Source: Anthracocystis setariae
Lineage: Eukaryota; Basidiomycota; Ustilaginomycetes; Ustilaginales; Ustilaginaceae
Reading direction: 5' to 3'
NCBI GenBank assembly: GCA_928724745.1
Contig: CAKMXJ010000007.1
Coordinates: forward strand, 372,001-436,000
Length of the DNA: 64,000 bases
Part shown: one piece after another, positions 63,301-64,000 of the stretch
Layout of the letters: each line of letters opens with the position of its first letter
How positions within the stretch are numbered: position 1 is the first letter of the stretch
The notes under the pieces: model-generated
Database searches by the model: none
Seen by the model: only the letters and a program-made list of their open reading frames with translations
Told to the model about the DNA's origin: nothing
Translations under genes and position numbers: made by a program

Positions 63301-64000
63301 GCTCCAGAAGTCATGCCGTGTTTCAGCGTCCGTTGCTATGGAAGGGAGTGAGGCCACACGGTACTGCTCGGTGGGCTGTGTCGGAAGTGCGAAGGCTCCG
63401 CTTTCCGACGCAGCCCGTTGGCTGTACGAATGCTTGGATCAGCAACAGGAACCAGGCCCGCTTGCAATTGCTAGCTCCTACAGCACTGTATCTCGTTGAC
63501 ACGAAGCGGTCCTATATGCAGCGCGCTGTAGCGAAGTTGGAATGCAGGTGAATGCAGCAGTTTATGCAAGAGGCCGCCAACAAGTTCGAATTCGCGAACG
63601 GCCATCTGCCGCGGACCACGCTAGCAGCATCCAAGCTGGCTTAAAAGTTGAAACTTGGCCGGTCCGCCGTGCAGCAAATAGGGTCGCTTGTCAGGGTCTG
63701 GTCAGCTCATCTTGCACTAAAACAGCTGTTGCATTCATTTGCTTGCATGCGCCACCGCTCGTCCACGCTACGGTGGCGGGCGAATGTACTGGAATGCACA
63801 ACGTACTGCCATGGTGGCAATTCGCCCCTCACTTTAGTTGATCTAGGGCCACGGGCAATAATGATCTGCTGTAAGCTAATGCGCTCTTTCGCTTCGGCCA
63901 ATGCAGTCCACTGACACTGTGGCGTTTGCTATTACTCAGTAAATGTCCGGACATGGTTCGTGCCTTCAGATTGAGAGGGAGGACCTGGATGACAAGCAGC

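Larger units (their letters stand above)
58490..64000. other. 5.5-kb gene-free region
   Basis: No credible gene. The frames are short, often start at non-ATG codons, and lack domains or splice patterns on either strand. The region has CCCTAA telomere-like hexamers near 59094 and 59107, a GT microsatellite at 60286-60317, and repeated TACAGTA/TACTGTA heptamers (near 60830, 60916, 61748, 62020 and 63484). No complete transposon or inverted-repeat pair was found by eye. Confidence 0.5.

Overview
The window is nuclear DNA of a basidiomycete yeast-like fungus, most probably a smut (Ustilaginales: Ustilago, Sporisorium or a relative). The grounds are long intron-poor genes with short GT..AG introns, moderately GC-rich coding sequence, housekeeping proteins of fungal type (Zn2Cys6 regulator, Yop1, Qcr10, Pam16, CENP-I/Mis6), TTAGGG-type telomere-like hexamers and long gene-free spacers. 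The genus cannot be fixed from the sequence alone. All exon structures below were deduced by hand from reading frame, splice signals and family similarity.

Layout. 0-3 kb: 3'-truncated secreted pectin methylesterase and a five-exon NAD(P)-binding SDR with a 7-nt micro-exon, both on the minus strand. 3.3-7 kb: a 1200-residue protein joining a complete HAD phosphatase, an F-box and WD40 repeats. 8.4-15.6 kb (plus): Yop1 ER-shaping protein, CENP-I kinetochore protein and an unrecognised charged nuclear-type protein. 16.8-18.3 kb (minus): glutamine synthetase. 18.3-22.1 kb: gene-poor, with a 456-bp non-coding element that has long terminal inverted repeats and a perfect 10-bp target duplication. 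22.1-26.6 kb: Qcr10 (complex III) convergent with a Zn2Cys6 transcription factor. 27.3-33 kb (minus): peroxisomal copper amine oxidase followed by an aldehyde dehydrogenase. 35.4-40.2 kb: an amino acid/GABA/choline-type permease convergent with a large lipase-like protein. 41.9-47.3 kb (plus): mitochondrial uL3, Pam16 and cytosolic methionyl-tRNA synthetase. 47.4-53.8 kb: an F-box protein, ribosomal protein uL14 (L23) and a second F-box-like protein. 54.8-58.1 kb: a 1.1-kilo-residue Gln-rich protein with a charged C-terminal domain. 58.4 kb: an intron-containing tRNA-Asp(GUC). 58.5-64 kb: no credible gene.

How the genes relate. Most are unlinked housekeeping functions. The one plausible metabolic pair is the amine oxidase and the aldehyde dehydrogenase (amine to aldehyde to acid), with an amine/amino-acid permease nearby. 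The best candidates for something undescribed are the phosphatase/F-box/WD40 fusion, the inverted-repeat element, and a heptamer (TACTGTA/TACAGTA) that recurs in spacers and seems to avoid coding sequence.
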